This document shows, one piece after another, positions 36,582 to 46,155 of a DNA stretch of 64,000 nucleotides (position 1 is the stretch's first letter; each line of letters starts with the position of its first letter). Below the pieces are notes generated by a model. The model had not been told where the DNA came from and did no database searches. It was given only the letters and a program-made list of their open reading frames with translations. The stretch covers positions 10,905-74,904 of the forward strand of contig JAEXCS010000014.1 of the NCBI GenBank assembly GCA_023402075.1, given 5' to 3'. The translations under genes and the position numbers were made by a program. The stretch is from Bacillota bacterium. GTDB lineage: Bacteria; Bacillota; Clostridia; Oscillospirales; Oscillospiraceae.

Positions 36582-38252
36582 TTGTTTTTGCGGTTTATGT
36601 CCGATTTGAAAAATGAATTTCGGGGATACGGTTCTGCCGGCTTGGCGCAGGACGCAATGGCCGGACTGACGGCCTGCGCCGTGGCGCTGCCTTTGGCCTT
36701 GGCGTTCGGCGTCAGCTCCGGCGCCACAGCGGCTGCGGGTCTTGTGACGGCGATTATTGCCGGAGTGGTGATTGCCGCGCTGGGAGGCGCGTCCTATCAA
36801 ATATCCGGGCCGACCGGAGCCATGAGCGCCGTGCTGATTGGTATTGTGGGGACCTACGGATTGCAGGGCGTATTTTTGGCCAGCTTTGCCGCAGGAGCAC
36901 TGCTGCTGATTGCGGGAGTTTTCCGAATGGGCCGTTTGATCGGGTTTATCCCAATGCCCGTGGTAATGGGGTTTACTTCTGGAATTGCAGTGATTATTGC
37001 TTTGGGGCAGATTGATAATTTCTTTGGGACTGTTTCGAAGGGAAGCTCTAACCTGGAAAAGCTGGCCTCTTATGGACATCTTGGGTTTCACCCCAACTGG
37101 CAGGCTGTGGCTGTAAGCGTGCTGGTGGTGGCGGTGATGCTGCTTTGGCCCAAAAAATGGGGCGCAAAGGTGCCCGGCTCTCTGGCGGGAATTGTTCTGG
37201 CGGCTGCGGTGTCGATGATGTTTGGCATGGACGGCTTGACCACCGTGGGCGATATTCCGCGGTCCTTGCTGCTGAGCGACCGCCTTACCCTTAATGGCGA
37301 CAGCTTTGGGATGCTGACGAGCTTAGGCTCGCCCATTGTCACCATTGCGGCGCTGGGGATGATTGAGAGCTTGCTGTGCGGTGCGTCCGCAGCACGAATG
37401 AAAAACGAGACGTTTAATGCCGACCAGGAACTGATTGCACAGGGCGTTGGAAACATGCTGCTTCCTCTGTTTGGCGGCGTACCCGCCACGGCAGCGATCG
37501 CCCGCACCAGTGTGGCGGTGAAGTCCGGGCAGCAAACAAGACTTACCAGCGTGTTTCACTCCGTATTTCTGCTGGCATCCATGCTGTTGCTGGGCGGCGT
37601 TATGGCGAAGCTTCCGCTGGCGGCGCTGGCGGGGGTATTGATGGTCACCGCGTGGAGAATGAATGACTGGGAGGGAATCCGGTATATTTTCTCCCACCGC
37701 TTTAAATCCGGTATCAGCCAGTTTTTCGTGACAATGCTGGCAACTGTGATCTTTGATCTGACGATGGCAATTTTGCTGGGTGTGCTTTACTCCATTATTT
37801 TGTATATGTCTCGTGTCAGTCACATCTCCGTCAGCTTTTCTGCGATTGACGCAAATCGGCTCCGCGATGTGCCGGATGAAAAAACCGCTGTTTGGGAGAC
37901 TTCGGGTGTGGCCTATGTAACCGGTTCGCTGTTCTTTGGCGCTGTGGATGAATTTAATCGCAGCATGAGGGAAATGCCTGCATACGATCATGTCATTTTG
38001 TCTCTGCGGGGAATGCCCAGTGTGGATGTGTCGGGCGTTCAGACGATGTTGGAGCTTTGCCAGAGCATGAAAGATGAGGGCAGGACAGTGGCCTTCTGCG
38101 GTGTGACAAAATCCGTGCGCACTTATTTTGACCGGGCGGGAATTACCGCACTGCTGGGAGAGTCCGCCTATTATTGGAGCGCGGACCTTGCAATCCTTGA
38201 CCTGCTAAAAATGGAATCAGAGGAGCGGGAACAGGCGAAAGCCGCCGGGTGA
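36582..38252 (+). CDS. SulP family anion transporter with STAS domain
   Basis: 556 residues. The N-terminal part has about twelve to fourteen helices in the SLC26/SulP fold (DAMAGLTACAVALPLALAFGVSSG; QISGPTGAMSAVLIG). The cytoplasmic STAS domain is at ~450-545 (LRGMPSVDVSGVQTMLELCQSM). Substrates in the family are sulfate, bicarbonate or dicarboxylates. GGGGGAG six bases before TTG at 36582 decides the start; the ATG at 36597 has no ribosome site at the right distance. Confidence 0.9.
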   Translation: MFLRFMSDLKNEFRGYGSAGLAQDAMAGLTACAVALPLALAFGVSSGATAAAGLVTAIIAGVVIAALGGASYQISGPTGAMSAVLIGIVGTYGLQGVFLASFAAGALLLIAGVFRMGRLIGFIPMPVVMGFTSGIAVIIALGQIDNFFGTVSKGSSNLEKLASYGHLGFHPNWQAVAVSVLVVAVMLLWPKKWGAKVPGSLAGIVLAAAVSMMFGMDGLTTVGDIPRSLLLSDRLTLNGDSFGMLTSLGSPIVTIAALGMIESLLCGASAARMKNETFNADQELIAQGVGNMLLPLFGGVPATAAIARTSVAVKSGQQTRLTSVFHSVFLLASMLLLGGVMAKLPLAALAGVLMVTAWRMNDWEGIRYIFSHRFKSGISQFFVTMLATVIFDLTMAILLGVLYSIILYMSRVSHISVSFSAIDANRLRDVPDEKTAVWETSGVAYVTGSLFFGAVDEFNRSMREMPAYDHVILSLRGMPSVDVSGVQTMLELCQSMKDEGRTVAFCGVTKSVRTYFDRAGITALLGESAYYWSADLAILDLLKMESEEREQAKAAG

Positions 38253-38267
38253 GCATAAAAACGAACT

Positions 38268-38320
38268 GCACCCCAATCGTTATCCAGCATAGCATGCTGT
38301 TTGACGATTGGGGTGCTTTT
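38268..38320. terminator. bidirectional terminator between sulP and AGCS genes
   Basis: A 13-base perfect stem (38268-38280 with 38304-38316) encloses an inner short dyad. TTTTTA follows on the plus strand and a T run on the minus strand, serving both convergent genes. Confidence 0.88.
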
Positions 38321-38345
38321 TATGTAAGGAGAATACCGGGAAGGC

Positions 38346-39752
38346 TTACTTCCAGTAATCCAACTGGCTGACGTCTATTCCGATATCGGCGGCGTGGAAG
38401 ACGGGGTTCTCGCCCGCCTTCTTCTGGGCCACATAGTCTCGGCAGGCATTGACTGCCACCTTGCTCAGCACAACGCACGCGGGAAGATTGATCAGGCACA
38501 TAATGGCCATCATGATATCCGCAATGGCCCAAGCGGCGGACATGGACAGGGCCGCGCCTATGACAATCACCGCCGCACACACCAGACGGAAGCCCAGCAT
38601 AAAGCGCTTGCCGGGCATTTTGCGGTTGATAAAGGCAAGGCAGTTATCCACATAGAAGAGGTTTCCCAGCAGTGTGGTAAACGCGAAGAGGACCATTGCC
38701 ACCGTGACAAATATAGGGCCGAAATCACCCATGATGGTTTTGACGGACTCCTGCACGTAAGGCGCACCGGCAAGCTCGGCGGTGGGCGCCACACCGGAGC
38801 ACAGGCACATCAGGGCGGTGGCGCTGCAAATGAGAATGGTGTCGATAAACACGGACAAAACCTGCACCAGCCCCTGCTTGACGGGGTGGGAGACGTCGGC
38901 CGCGGCTGCGGCGTTGGGGGCAGAACCAACGCCTGCTTCGTTAGAGTAAAGCCCGCGCTTGATGCCATACATCATGCAGGAGCCCGCGATACCCGAGAAA
39001 ATTGCCTTAAAATCAAACGCATCCCGGAAGATTTCTTTGAATACGGCGGGAATCAGGCTTGCGTTTGAAAATAGCACGATCAGAGAAACGGCAATATACA
39101 TCAGGCCCATAAAGGGGACGATGGCGCTGGTGGCCTTTACCACGCGGCGGCCGCCGCCCAGAATGCACCAGCCCACAAGAACTGCCAAAATTGCACCGAT
39201 CACCCACGGAGAGACTTTGGCATCGTAAAAGCCGTATACAGAGAAGGTGGATTGCAGGTTGTAAGAGGCCAGCATGTTGAAGCCGCCCGCATAGGTGAGG
39301 ATCAGGCACACGGAGAACAAAACGGCAAGGCCGCGATTGTGCAGGGCTGTTTCAATGTAATAGGCCGGACCGCCGTAGCTGTCGCCGTTTTCATCCCTGC
39401 GCTTGTAGATCTGCGCCAGCGTGCTTTCTACAAATGCGGAGGCGCCGCCGATCACTGCGATCAGCCACATCCAAAACACCGCGCCGTAGCCGCCCAGACA
39501 CACTGCGGTGGAAACACCCACGATGTTACCGGTGCCCACGCGGGAGGCAGTGGAGACCATCAGCGCCTGAAATGAAGAAATTTTTCCCTCTGAGGAGGGC
39601 TTTTCCATTACCACGCGAATTGACTCGGGGAAAAGCCGGATCTGGACAAAGCCGGTGCGCATGGAGAAAAACAGACCGGCTGCCAGCAGGACAACAATCA
39701 GTACCGGGTAGTACAAAAAGCTGTCCAGTCCATCCAAAATTGTTGTTATCAT
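38346..39752 (-). CDS. alanine/glycine:cation symporter (AGCS family)
   Basis: 468 residues and about eleven helices. STASRVGTGNIVGVSTAVCLGGYGAVFWMW and YSNEAGVGSAPNAAAAADVSHPVKQG are the AGCS signatures. It imports Ala, Gly or Gln with sodium or protons. The ATG at 39752 has GAGAGGT ahead; the longer frame from 39902 is leader. It follows glsA on the same strand with 159 bases between, so glutamine is a likely cargo. Confidence 0.93.
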   Translation of the reverse strand: MITTILDGLDSFLYYPVLIVVLLAAGLFFSMRTGFVQIRLFPESIRVVMEKPSSEGKISSFQALMVSTASRVGTGNIVGVSTAVCLGGYGAVFWMWLIAVIGGASAFVESTLAQIYKRRDENGDSYGGPAYYIETALHNRGLAVLFSVCLILTYAGGFNMLASYNLQSTFSVYGFYDAKVSPWVIGAILAVLVGWCILGGGRRVVKATSAIVPFMGLMYIAVSLIVLFSNASLIPAVFKEIFRDAFDFKAIFSGIAGSCMMYGIKRGLYSNEAGVGSAPNAAAAADVSHPVKQGLVQVLSVFIDTILICSATALMCLCSGVAPTAELAGAPYVQESVKTIMGDFGPIFVTVAMVLFAFTTLLGNLFYVDNCLAFINRKMPGKRFMLGFRLVCAAVIVIGAALSMSAAWAIADIMMAIMCLINLPACVVLSKVAVNACRDYVAQKKAGENPVFHAADIGIDVSQLDYWK

Positions 39753-39911
39753 GGTGTACCTCTCTCTTTCGTCCTTAAATTTACCAAAATCCTTGAAGCC
39801 TTGCTGCAATCTGCTTTTGGCAAGGCAAACTTGCTGATAGAACACCTCCTTCAACTCTGTCATCGTTTTGTGCGGCAAACCATGCGCGCAGCCGCCACCC
39901 ACAACTTTTTA

Positions 39912-40859
39912 TTATACCGTATTACCGGAGCCGGAGAAATAGTGAAGTCCCAAATAATGTGAAAGATATTCCAGCACACGGTATGCGCCCACGCTGTTTC
40001 CCTTGGGGTCAAGCGCCGGATTGAAGGCCGCCAGTCCCATCTTTCGTTCCACGGTCCCCATGATGCCGCCGCCCACGCCGCTCTTTGCCGGAATGCCCAC
40101 TTTCATGGCAAACTCTCCCGACGCGTCATACATTCCGCACGTTACCATCAGGGTTTTCACAATGCGCACAATCCAATCCTCCAAAAGCGTTTCACCGGTG
40201 CGGGGGTCCACGCCGTTATTGGCCAGAATCAGCGCATAGTTTGCCAAATCCTCCACGTTTACGCTTAGCGAGCACATCCAGAAGTACAGGTCAACCACAT
40301 CCTCGGCGTTATGTTCCAGAATATTGTCGCTCTGCATGAGGTATGCCATGGAACGGTTGCGCATTCCGGCCTTTTTTTCCGACTGAAACACCGCTTCGTT
40401 CAAATGGATGGAGTCCCGGCGGCAGAGCGTTCGGGTAAGCGCCAGAAAATCGCCGAAGGGGTCTTTGCTGTCCATGCAGCAGTCGGCGGTGGCGATGGCG
40501 CCCGCGTTAATCATAGGATTGAGCGGATGGGTGTTTTTCGTCTCAAGCCGTACCAGTGAATTAAAGGCATCACCGGTAGGCTCCACCCCCACCTTGCCAA
40601 ATACCTTGTCATAGCCTGCCGTCTGCAAAGCCATGATGAGGGTGAGGGTTTTGGAAATGCTCTGAATCGTGAACGCGTGATGCCAGTCGCCTGCGGCGTA
40701 AATCTCCCCGTCGGTGGTGATGACGCAGGCCCCCAGTTTCTCCGGATCTCCTTTGGCAAGCTCTGGAATATAGGTCGCCACCTTGCCTGCGTGAAGGAAG
40801 GTGCGGGCATAATCCATTGCATCAACCAGCGTTTTTTCAATCAGTTCATTGCGAGCCAT
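39912..40859 (-). CDS. glsA: glutaminase A
   Basis: 315 residues. Beta-lactamase-fold glutaminase hydrolysing glutamine to glutamate and ammonia. The SxxK nucleophile motif is in FTIQSISKTLTLIMAL. Other conserved blocks are EPTGDAFNSLVRLE, HPLNPMINAGAIA and SGVGGGIMG. GGGAGA lies about ten bases ahead of the ATG. Transcribed before an AGCS symporter and divergent from a LysR regulator. Confidence 0.95.
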   Translation of the reverse strand: MARNELIEKTLVDAMDYARTFLHAGKVATYIPELAKGDPEKLGACVITTDGEIYAAGDWHHAFTIQSISKTLTLIMALQTAGYDKVFGKVGVEPTGDAFNSLVRLETKNTHPLNPMINAGAIATADCCMDSKDPFGDFLALTRTLCRRDSIHLNEAVFQSEKKAGMRNRSMAYLMQSDNILEHNAEDVVDLYFWMCSLSVNVEDLANYALILANNGVDPRTGETLLEDWIVRIVKTLMVTCGMYDASGEFAMKVGIPAKSGVGGGIMGTVERKMGLAAFNPALDPKGNSVGAYRVLEYLSHYLGLHYFSGSGNTV

Positions 40860-41005
40860 TGGAAATCATTCTCCCTTTTTTTATCGTTTTGCCTTTAAAC
40901 CCGGAGATGAAGTTGGGCAAATCGCCTTATATTTAACAATATCCTAACATAATTTTTGGCAAATGTATAATAGCAATCTCCGATAGGGGTATGCAGCAGC
41001 CGTTA

Positions 41006-41028
41006 TAGCAAATTCGACTGATTTGCTA
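41006..41028. promoter_or_regulatory. LysR-type operator dyad between glsA and lysR
   Basis: TAGCAAAT-N7-ATTTGCTA: perfect eight-base arms in the divergent 318-base region, with an extra half-site (TAGCAAT) near 40970. Position and form fit a LysR autoregulatory and activation site. A TATAAT at 41092 may be the lysR -10 box. Confidence 0.55.
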
Positions 41029-41177
41029 AAAATTCTTTGTCGATTTCGCATACTAAATCGTTGCATCCTTTGTCTAAAAAATGCGCTATAATAGAAAATA
41101 TATGCAAAAAGGGGAAAACGCAAACCCAGCCTGCCGGGGTGGAAGCTCCGGTGTGCCGGGATAAAGGAGAGAGCGGC

Positions 41178-42113
41178 ATGGACATCAAGCATCTGGAGTT
41201 TTTTTGCGCGGTGGCCCGCTGCGGGTCGATTAATCGGGCGGCGCAGGAGCTATACATTTCTCAGCCCCATCTCAGCCACATCATTCGGGATATGGAGGCG
41301 GACGCGGGCGTCCCGCTGTTCCAGAGAACCAAGCAGGGCGTGACGCTTACGTCGGAAGGGCAAGCCTTTTTAGAGCACTCCAAGGTCATTCTCAAGGAGA
41401 TGGAGAGTTTGAAGCAGGTCTCCTGCCGGACGGAGCCGGAGGGGGACTGCATGAGACTCTCCATGACCAAATTTACCCACACGATGGAAAGCTTTAACGA
41501 GGTGTGCACCCGCCGCCAGAGGCTTTTCAAGTTTACTTATTTTTTAAATGAAGGAACCACGCTGGACGTGGTATCGGATGTGGAGGAATGCGTCTGTGAT
41601 GTAGGGTGCATTCACTTTGCAAGCCATGAGTCGGAGCGTTTTCACAAGCTTTTTCTTGAGAAAGGACTGGAGCTGACGCCGCTTGTCACGATGGCGCCGC
41701 ACATTGTCGTCTCCAAAAACCATGAGCTGCTGCGTAAAAACATTCCGGTCACGCTGAAGAACCTGAGAGACTACGGGTTTGTCCGCTATATAGGACAATA
41801 TGAGGATTTTATCTATAACATTTCCACAGAGGGCCACCAGACCGATTTGAACAATTCCTCCCGCATCATCTATGTGTATGGGCGGGCGGCGCTGATGCAC
41901 CTGATTTCTGAAAGTGATTTTTATACCATTGGGATTCAGGGATTTTCCACGCAGGACTCGTTGTATCAGTGTGTTTCTATTCCCATTCAAAACTGCAAGG
42001 AGCGGCTGGAGTTTGGCCTGATTACCCGAAAAGGAGCCGTGCTGTCCGACTCTGAGCAGGAGTTTGTCCAAAATGTGACCACCCGTTACCACGCGCTTCA
42101 AAAAACACCCTGA
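41178..42113 (+). CDS. LysR family transcriptional regulator
   Basis: 311 residues. It starts MDIKHLEFFCAVARCGSINRAAQ, then LYISQPHLSHIIRDMEADAG and LFQRTKQGVTLT, the typical winged helix, and a full effector domain. AAGGAGAG precedes the ATG at 41178. The effector domain is Phe/His-rich and gives no hint of ligand. Divergent from glsA, which it probably controls. Confidence 0.92.
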   Translation: MDIKHLEFFCAVARCGSINRAAQELYISQPHLSHIIRDMEADAGVPLFQRTKQGVTLTSEGQAFLEHSKVILKEMESLKQVSCRTEPEGDCMRLSMTKFTHTMESFNEVCTRRQRLFKFTYFLNEGTTLDVVSDVEECVCDVGCIHFASHESERFHKLFLEKGLELTPLVTMAPHIVVSKNHELLRKNIPVTLKNLRDYGFVRYIGQYEDFIYNISTEGHQTDLNNSSRIIYVYGRAALMHLISESDFYTIGIQGFSTQDSLYQCVSIPIQNCKERLEFGLITRKGAVLSDSEQEFVQNVTTRYHALQKTP

Positions 42114-42145
42114 CTGACGCCGTACCTTTACAAAAATAGAGATAA

Positions 42146-42196
42146 AAAGAGGGGGACCTGCCGCAAGCCTTGAGCTTGCGGCAGGTCCCCCTCTTT
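42146..42196. terminator. bidirectional terminator between lysR and flavodiiron gene
   Basis: A perfect 23-base stem (42146-42168 with 42174-42196) with a 5-base loop. The arms begin and end in A/T runs, so it works on both strands. Confidence 0.92.
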
Positions 42197-42233
42197 GGGT
42201 ATAAAACAAAGTCTGCGGCTGATTTCAACCGTC

Positions 42234-43445
42234 TTACTGCATGGACTCCAAAATGGCATCCGCCAGCGTTTCCAGCTCAAACGCTTTGTCCTCGTGCAGG
42301 GAGGAGGCCATGCTCACGCGCTCGTTCAGCACGGTCATGTTCTTCATTTCCTCGTCGAGGAACTTCTGCATCAAATCGCCGGATTTGATGGCCCAGGACC
42401 CGTTTTCCATTATGGCCACGGTGCGGCTTTGCACATTCAGGGCCTTCATATCCATGAGAAGGTTGTGCATCGCCGGATAAATCCCAAGGTTATAGGTCAC
42501 CGAGGCCAGAACCAGATGGCTGTACTTAAAGGTTTCCGAGATGAGCTGGGAGACATCTGTGGAGGATACGTCATAAATGGCGACCTTTGGCATTCCCTTG
42601 TCGCACAGCCGGGCCGCCAGCGCCTGGGCGGCGGACTCCGTGTTGCCGTACATGGAGGCGTATACGATCATCACGCCCTTTTCCTCCGGCTCATAGCGGC
42701 TCCAGGTGTCGTATTTCTGGATGAAATACATCAAATCCTTGCGCCACACCGGCCCATGCAGCGGGCAGATGTATTTGATCTGGTTGAGAATGCCGCCCGC
42801 CTTTTTCAGGATAAGCTGAATGTGGGGGCCGTATTTTCCAACGATGTTGGTCAGATACCGGCGGGCATCGTCCAGCCAGTCCCGGTCAAAGTCCACCTCG
42901 TCGGCAAACAGCTTTCCGTCCAGCGCGCCGAAGGTTCCAAACGCGTCGGCGGAGAAAAGCACGCCGTCGGTGGTGTCAAAGGTCACCATGACCTCCGGCC
43001 AGTGAACCATGGGGGCAAACACAAACGTGACCACATGCTTTCCGAAGCTGAAGGTATCGCCTTCCTTCACTTCCACAATCGCGTGTTCATCCACGGGGAA
43101 CTTGAACTGCCGCATCATCATGAAGGCTTTTTCGTTGCTGATAATGACTACGTTGGGCCACCGAAGCAAAATCTCCTCGATGGAGCCTGCGTGGTCCGGC
43201 TCCAAATGGTTGATGACCAGATAGTCCAGTGGGCGGCCTGCCAAAACATGCTCCATATTTTCAAGAAGCTGACGGCAGCCGGACCAGTCCACCGTGTCAA
43301 ACAGGGCGGTCTTTTCATCCATCAAAAGATAGGAGTTATAGGAAACACCTCTGGGAATGGGATATGCATTTTCAAACAAAGCAAGGCGATGGTCGTTTGC
43401 CCCTACCCAGTACACATCCTCGGTTACATTTCTTACACTATACAT
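42234..43445 (-). CDS. FprA family flavodiiron protein without rubredoxin domain
   Basis: 403 residues. The diiron motifs NHLEPDHAGSIEE, MVHWPEV, SADAFGTFG and CPLHGPVWR and the flavodoxin part (YASMYGNTESAA, ASVTYNLG) are intact. Unlike the protein at 11.3 kb it ends after the flavodoxin domain. The ATG at 43445 follows GGGAGG. The gene begins 20 bases after the acyl-CoA dehydrogenase fusion that carries a rubredoxin domain, so it very likely takes electrons from that protein. Predicted activity: oxygen (or NO) reduction in the cytoplasm. Confidence 0.95.
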   Translation of the reverse strand: MYSVRNVTEDVYWVGANDHRLALFENAYPIPRGVSYNSYLLMDEKTALFDTVDWSGCRQLLENMEHVLAGRPLDYLVINHLEPDHAGSIEEILLRWPNVVIISNEKAFMMMRQFKFPVDEHAIVEVKEGDTFSFGKHVVTFVFAPMVHWPEVMVTFDTTDGVLFSADAFGTFGALDGKLFADEVDFDRDWLDDARRYLTNIVGKYGPHIQLILKKAGGILNQIKYICPLHGPVWRKDLMYFIQKYDTWSRYEPEEKGVMIVYASMYGNTESAAQALAARLCDKGMPKVAIYDVSSTDVSQLISETFKYSHLVLASVTYNLGIYPAMHNLLMDMKALNVQSRTVAIMENGSWAIKSGDLMQKFLDEEMKNMTVLNERVSMASSLHEDKAFELETLADAILESMQ

Positions 43446-43465
43446 ATTTTTTCCTCCCTTCGGTT

Positions 43466-45376
43466 TTAAGCCTGAATGAATTGGTCCTTGGACTCGGCGC
43501 ACTCGGGGCAGGCCCAGTCTTCAGGCAGGTCCTTAAACTGCGTGCCCGGCGCGATTTCGCTTTCCGCGTCGCCAAGCTCAGGCACATATTCATAGCCGCA
43601 GCCGCTGCAAACATAGCGGGGGCCGATCGGCTCCGGCTTGGGCATCCGGGGACGCTTCATCTTCACCATGGGAGGAGCGGGCTGCTTGTCGCCGGTGTCC
43701 AGCGCGGCGGTGAGCAGGGGCAGAATCTCGTTTACGTCGCCTACGATGCCGTAGTCGCAGTTCTTAAAAATCGGGGCGTTGCCGTTTTTGTTGACCGCCA
43801 CGATGATTCCCGCATCCTTAATGCCCTTGAGATGCTGGCTGGCTCCGGAAATGCCGCAGGCGATATACAGGTTGCCGGTGAATTTCTGGCCGGACATACC
43901 AACATAACGGTTGAGCGGCAGATATTTCAGCGTTTCAGCCACGGGGCGGGAAGAGCCGATTGCCGCGCCTGCGGCCTTGGCCAGATTTTCCGCCAACAGC
44001 ATGTTTTCCTTCTCTCCGATGCCTTTGCCGACGGAAACCACGCGCTCGGCCTGCACGATGGGCGTATCCAGAGGAATCCCCACCGTAAAGTCAAAGCCGT
44101 CCTTTTTCAGCGCATCCACCAATGCGGAAACCTGCTCGGTTGCAGCTCCGTCCCGGAAAAGCTGCTTTTTCCGGATTCCGGTGATGGGCGCGGGCTTTTT
44201 GGACCGGCTGGAGGAGGCACTTTCTTCCTTGGGGGGCTTGCCCAGAATGTGAGAGGCGATGACTACCCGCTGGATTTCGTTGGTGCCCTCGTAGATGGTG
44301 GTGATTTTCGCATCGCGGTACATCCGCTCTACCTCCATGCCCTTGAGGTAGCCGGTGCCGCCGAAAATCTGGAGTGCGTCGTTGGTGACTTCCAGCGCAA
44401 TGTCGGAGGCATATTGCTTGGCCATAGCGGACTCCATGCCGAACGCCTCGTGATTTTCCTTCAGCTCCGCTGCCGAATAGACAAGGAACCGCGCTGTGCG
44501 CAGCTTAGTGGCCATGTCCGCGATTTTGAAGGAAATGGCCTGCTGGAAGCCGATGGGCTTGCCAAACTGGACGCGCTCTTTGGCGTAGCTCACCGCCTGC
44601 TCAAACGCGCCCTGCGCAATGCCCAGCGCCTGCGCAGCGATACCGATGCGGCCGCCGTCCAGCGTAGCCATGGCGATTTTAAAGCCCTCGCCCTCTTTGC
44701 CCAGCAGATTTTCCTTCGGAACCTTTACGTCGTTGAAAATCAGCTCTGCGGTGGAGGAGGAACGAATGCCCATTTTGTCGTAGTGATCGCCGAATTCAAA
44801 GCCCTTCCAGCCCTTTTCCACAATAAAGGCGGAGATGCCTTTCACGCCGATATCGGGCGTGGTCACTGCAAACACGACATATGTATCGGCCTTGGGCGCG
44901 TTTGTGATAAAAATTTTTCCGCCGTTGAGCAGGTAGTGGTCGCCCTTATCCAACGCCGTGGTTTCCGTTCCGCCCGCGTCGGAGCCTGCATTTTGCTCGG
45001 TCAGGCCAAACGCGCCGATTTTCTCTCCGTTACACAGCGGAACAAGATATTTCTTTTTTTGCTCTTCTGTGCCGAAGCCAAAGATGGGCCAGGTGCCCAG
45101 GGACGTGTGTGCCGACAGAATGACGCCGGAGCCGCCGTCAACCCGGGACAGCTCCTCTACCGCGACGGCATAGCTGATCATGTCCAGACCTGCCCCGCCG
45201 TACTCCTTCGGAAAGGGAATGCCCATCAGCCCCATTTTTCCAAGAGCTGACACCGCTTCATCGGGAAACTGGTTTTCCTTGTCCATGAGGAAGGCGAGGG
45301 GCTTAATCTCCTCTTCCGCAAATGCGCGAACCTTGGCACGAAGCTTTTCCTGCTGTTGCGTGGTCGTGAATAACAT
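43466..45376 (-). CDS. acyl-CoA dehydrogenase / ETF-alpha FAD domain / rubredoxin fusion
   Basis: 636 residues in three parts. Residues ~1-380 are a short-chain acyl-CoA dehydrogenase with [14 protein letters not shown], the catalytic-Glu segment YEGTNEIQR and Bcd-like length. About 425-560 match the C-terminal FAD domain of electron-transfer flavoprotein alpha ([33 protein letters not shown]). About 584-636 are a rubredoxin ([10 protein letters not shown] ... CPECAES). There is no EtfB and no EtfA N-terminal domain, so bifurcation is unlikely. The order predicts electron flow from acyl-CoA through two flavins to rubredoxin and on to the flavodiiron protein encoded next. AAGGGGGAAG precedes the ATG. 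Confidence 0.92.
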   Translation of the reverse strand: MLFTTTQQQEKLRAKVRAFAEEEIKPLAFLMDKENQFPDEAVSALGKMGLMGIPFPKEYGGAGLDMISYAVAVEELSRVDGGSGVILSAHTSLGTWPIFGFGTEEQKKKYLVPLCNGEKIGAFGLTEQNAGSDAGGTETTALDKGDHYLLNGGKIFITNAPKADTYVVFAVTTPDIGVKGISAFIVEKGWKGFEFGDHYDKMGIRSSSTAELIFNDVKVPKENLLGKEGEGFKIAMATLDGGRIGIAAQALGIAQGAFEQAVSYAKERVQFGKPIGFQQAISFKIADMATKLRTARFLVYSAAELKENHEAFGMESAMAKQYASDIALEVTNDALQIFGGTGYLKGMEVERMYRDAKITTIYEGTNEIQRVVIASHILGKPPKEESASSSRSKKPAPITGIRKKQLFRDGAATEQVSALVDALKKDGFDFTVGIPLDTPIVQAERVVSVGKGIGEKENMLLAENLAKAAGAAIGSSRPVAETLKYLPLNRYVGMSGQKFTGNLYIACGISGASQHLKGIKDAGIIVAVNKNGNAPIFKNCDYGIVGDVNEILPLLTAALDTGDKQPAPPMVKMKRPRMPKPEPIGPRYVCSGCGYEYVPELGDAESEIAPGTQFKDLPEDWACPECAESKDQFIQA

Positions 45377-45446
45377 ACTGCTTCCCCCTTTTTAATTGAC
45401 CACCATATTCGACAAAATATGTCCACTTTAAAAGTGCAAAAAAGAA

Positions 45447-45857
45447 TTACCCGTCAAATAGAATTTCCTGAAGGCTGTGCGTCTCCAGCTCCTGATCCAG
45501 CTTTTTCTGGATGGATGTTAAATTAATATGCGCGCGGCAGACGGTATTTCCGTGCGCCTTGCACCAAAGGCACTGATAGTCTGGATTCATACACGGGCTG
45601 ATGAAGGAGCTCTCTTCCATAACATGCATCAGCCGGAAAAGTGACACCTGATCCAGCTTGGCCGCCAAAATATAGCCGCCATCCGCCCCGCGTAAAATTC
45701 TGACAATTCCACCTTTTTCAAGCTTTTTTAAAATTTTGTAAGCAAACTGCTGAGGAATTTGTTCTCCCTGGGCAAGCTGCGCCGCAGTGGCCCGCTCCTC
45801 GTCCGCCAGCACCCGCAAAATTCGCAGGGCATAATCCGTTTCCTTTGTAAGAAGCAA
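45447..45857 (-). CDS. Rrf2 family transcriptional regulator with cysteine cluster
   Basis: 136 residues. Winged helix (TKETDYALRILRVLAD; IPQQFAYKILKKLEKGGIVRILRGADGGY), then a Cys-rich loop CMNPDYQCLWCKAHGNTVC that resembles the Fe-S binding site of IscR, NsrR and RsrR relatives. TTG start with AAGGAG eight bases ahead. It lies upstream of the acyl-CoA dehydrogenase fusion and flavodiiron genes on the same strand, suggesting redox- or oxygen-sensitive control of that pair. Confidence 0.92.
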   Translation of the reverse strand: MLLTKETDYALRILRVLADEERATAAQLAQGEQIPQQFAYKILKKLEKGGIVRILRGADGGYILAAKLDQVSLFRLMHVMEESSFISPCMNPDYQCLWCKAHGNTVCRAHINLTSIQKKLDQELETHSLQEILFDG

Positions 45858-45881
45858 TGTTTCATCTCCTTTTCGTATTCC

Positions 45882-45910
45882 ACTCTACTATTCTGGATAT
45901 ATATTGTCAA
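45882..45910 (-). promoter_or_regulatory. promoter of the rrf2-type gene
   Basis: On the minus strand TTGACA (45905-45910), 17 bases, TAGAGT (45882-45887). The spacer is AT-rich with a short dyad (TATATATCC), a possible autoregulatory site. A 47-codon TTG-started frame on the plus strand (45982-46122) in the adjoining gap lacks a ribosome site at proper distance. Confidence 0.6.
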
Positions 45911-46155
45911 GTATATTTTGAGGGAAATAAAAAATTCTTTGTGCAAACTAATTAGAAAAGGAGCTGCGGGGCTGCTGACAGTTGGAGGAGAGTTCAAAAG
46001 CGGGCGGTGAAATTGCGGAGTTGCCGAAATTGTGGAGGCTGATTCCGCCCGACCCGTTGGAAGGGCAGGTGGCGGACGGCCTCACGCGTTCGGCGTACAT
46101 AACCGTCCGGCCTTTTGCATAGGATGGAGCAACGCAAGGCGGGGAGTGTTGCTTT

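Noticed and set aside
45982..46122. 47-codon TTG-started frame before spoIIID
   Set aside because: Nearest Shine-Dalgarno is about 18 bases away and no similarity is recognised.
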